From contig JASHRR010000968.1 of assembly GCA_030037185.1 (NCBI GenBank), positions 1 through 6,861 of the forward strand: a DNA stretch of 6,861 nucleotides, written 5' to 3'. How positions within the stretch are numbered: the first letter of the stretch is position 1; every line of letters begins with the position of its first letter. The stretch comes from Xanthobacteraceae bacterium (GTDB lineage: Bacteria > Pseudomonadota > Alphaproteobacteria > Rhizobiales > Xanthobacteraceae). This document shows, piece by piece, positions 6,001 to 6,861 of this stretch. A program made the position numbers and the translations under genes. The notes beneath the pieces were generated by a model. That model was not told the origin of the DNA. It did not search any database and saw nothing but the letters and a program-made list of their open reading frames with translations.

Positions 6001-6479
6001 TCAGCATCGAGCTATACACTGCAGCAAGTTTTTTTCGATCCTCGGCCTCGCCATCTACCGAGACACTATCTCGGCCCGTCATTGGCGGAGGGCCGCTTCA
6101 GCCCCGCTCCGCCGCCCCAGGTTGTGGACTACCGCCTTGAGGCCATCCAAAGCGCGTTCGACGTCCAAAGGGCCCGGTGTTTCCGCTGCCAAGGTCGTGG
6201 TTGCCTTGTTGTAGTCATAAAAGTTAAAGACAAAGAGAATCCCGGAAAATAGACTAAGCCGTTGATTTCATTGGCGGGAGTGGAGGAGGTCGATTCCTTA
6301 ACAACTTCGGATCTTCATCGTCGGATTCCTCGCCGTCACGCAACTCTCACTATCGACGACTGAGCTCCCATCGTAGAACTTAGCCGTGATGCCGTGGGGA
6401 CGCGATTTTCTACGCGTCTCGATGTTGGCGCGCGTCATCGGCAAAAGCAGCTTAAGGATGGTCAGGGGACTGGTCCGCC
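6001..6479. other. Gap without a recognisable gene
   Basis: No domain or structured element was recognised. Visible items: a T7 run at about 6029-6035 with no stem before it; a minus frame from about 6268 to a stop at 6079-6081, of unremarkable but protein-like composition (DVERALDGLKAVVHNL) and no ATG; and a 46-codon minus frame at 6298-6438 that starts with ATG but lacks a ribosome site and any family resemblance. GC content looks lower around 6215-6260 than in the flanking genes. The stretch probably holds decayed sequence left by the rearrangements to its left. Confidence 0.45.
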
Positions 6480-6861
6480 TCAGGTCAGGAGAACGCCGTT
6501 ATCGACGTTGAGGTTGACGCCGTTCACCGACCCGTTTTCGAGCAGGAACAGCGTCGCGGTGGCGACGTCCTTCATGGTCGCGAGCTTCTTCGTGGGCGTG
6601 CGAGCGATGGCGCGGTCGAGCACCTCCTGCTTCCCGGCCCACGCGGGGCTGTCGCCGACCGCGCCAGGGTGGATGGCATTGACACGGATCGGGGCAAGTT
6701 CCAGGGCGAGCGTATACACCATCGCCGACACCGCGCCGTTGGTCGACGTCACGGTGGTCGACCCCGGATAGGGGCGGTCCTTGGCAACACCGCCGTACAG
6801 CACGATCGACGCGTTCTCCGTCATCTTCGGTAGCAGCGCCTTGATACACGCGGTGTAGCCT
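6480..6861 (-). CDS. Short-chain dehydrogenase/reductase, C-terminal part, atypical active site
   Basis: The gene runs off the right edge; about 126 residues are visible, ending at the TGA complementary to 6480-6482. The frame is open to the edge, with GYTACIKALLPK before the internal Met at 6824, so that Met is not the start. Family signs: SIVLYGGVA on strand 5, then PGSTTVTSTNGAVSAM, LALELAPIRVNAIHPGAV, and a C-terminal TATLFLLENGSVNGVNLNVDNGVLL, as in classical SDRs with a Rossmann fold. The usual catalytic residues are not there: Ser of the strand 5 motif is Gly, and the YxxxK positions read V and N (VTSTN). I recall SDRs with NGA in this place, so it may belong to an atypical subgroup rather than be decayed. 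The reading frame and C-terminus look intact. Cofactor motif, full length and substrate cannot be seen. Confidence 0.88.
   Translation of the reverse strand, partial: GYTACIKALLPKMTENASIVLYGGVAKDRPYPGSTTVTSTNGAVSAMVYTLALELAPIRVNAIHPGAVGDSPAWAGKQEVLDRAIARTPTKKLATMKDVATATLFLLENGSVNGVNLNVDNGVLLT

Noticed and set aside
6298..6438. 46-codon minus-strand frame beginning with ATG
   Set aside because: No Shine-Dalgarno sequence and no family resemblance; length is within chance expectation.

Overview
The window looks like an accessory stretch of a GC-rich alphaproteobacterial chromosome. Bradyrhizobium or a close relative is the best guess, an inference from codon use, an orphan Bug-type receptor, an isoquinoline 1-oxidoreductase-like pair and many decayed transposase fragments. 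Only four genes look intact or possibly intact: a tripartite tricarboxylate transporter (TTT) substrate-binding protein (709-1689, +), the two-gene molybdenum hydroxylase iorA-iorB (2615-3064 and 3077-5248, +), and the 3' part of a short-chain dehydrogenase running off the right edge (6480-6861, -).

Layout from the left. Positions 1-513 hold the end of a decayed tnpB (IS200/IS605-type RNA-guided nuclease). It keeps the zinc ribbon and the right-end hairpin but has lost the middle of the nuclease domain. A clear factor-independent terminator lies at 530-556. The TTT receptor follows and ends in a hairpin at 1689-1727. Positions 1728-2050 hold no gene I recognise. Positions 2051-2395 hold a tnpA (Y1 transposase) pseudogene broken by one stop codon and about four frameshifts, followed by an 11-bp tandem duplication and a strong stem-loop at 2422-2453. 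The iorAB operon comes next.

After iorB the DNA is a scrapyard. There is a REP-like half motif (5300-5324), a 13-pair inverted repeat (5360-5388), the C-terminal part of a DDE/integrase-type transposase on the minus strand (about 5400-5605) and, joined to it within a couple of bases, the C-terminal part of an epimerase-like NAD(P)-binding SDR on the plus strand (5604-6000), both frameshifted. Positions 6001-6479 contain nothing I can identify.

Function: IorA carries two [2Fe-2S] clusters and IorB carries the molybdenum cofactor site and a Tat export signal, so together they would form a periplasmic hydroxylase of N-heteroaromatics or aldehydes. The TTT receptor is probably an independent periplasmic solute scavenger. 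No FAD subunit, cytochrome c or XdhC/CoxI-type maturation gene is in the window. I found no convincing new biological system. The notable content is the series of transposon and enzyme relics, only partly visible as open reading frames, and the dehydrogenase that lacks the usual catalytic residues.
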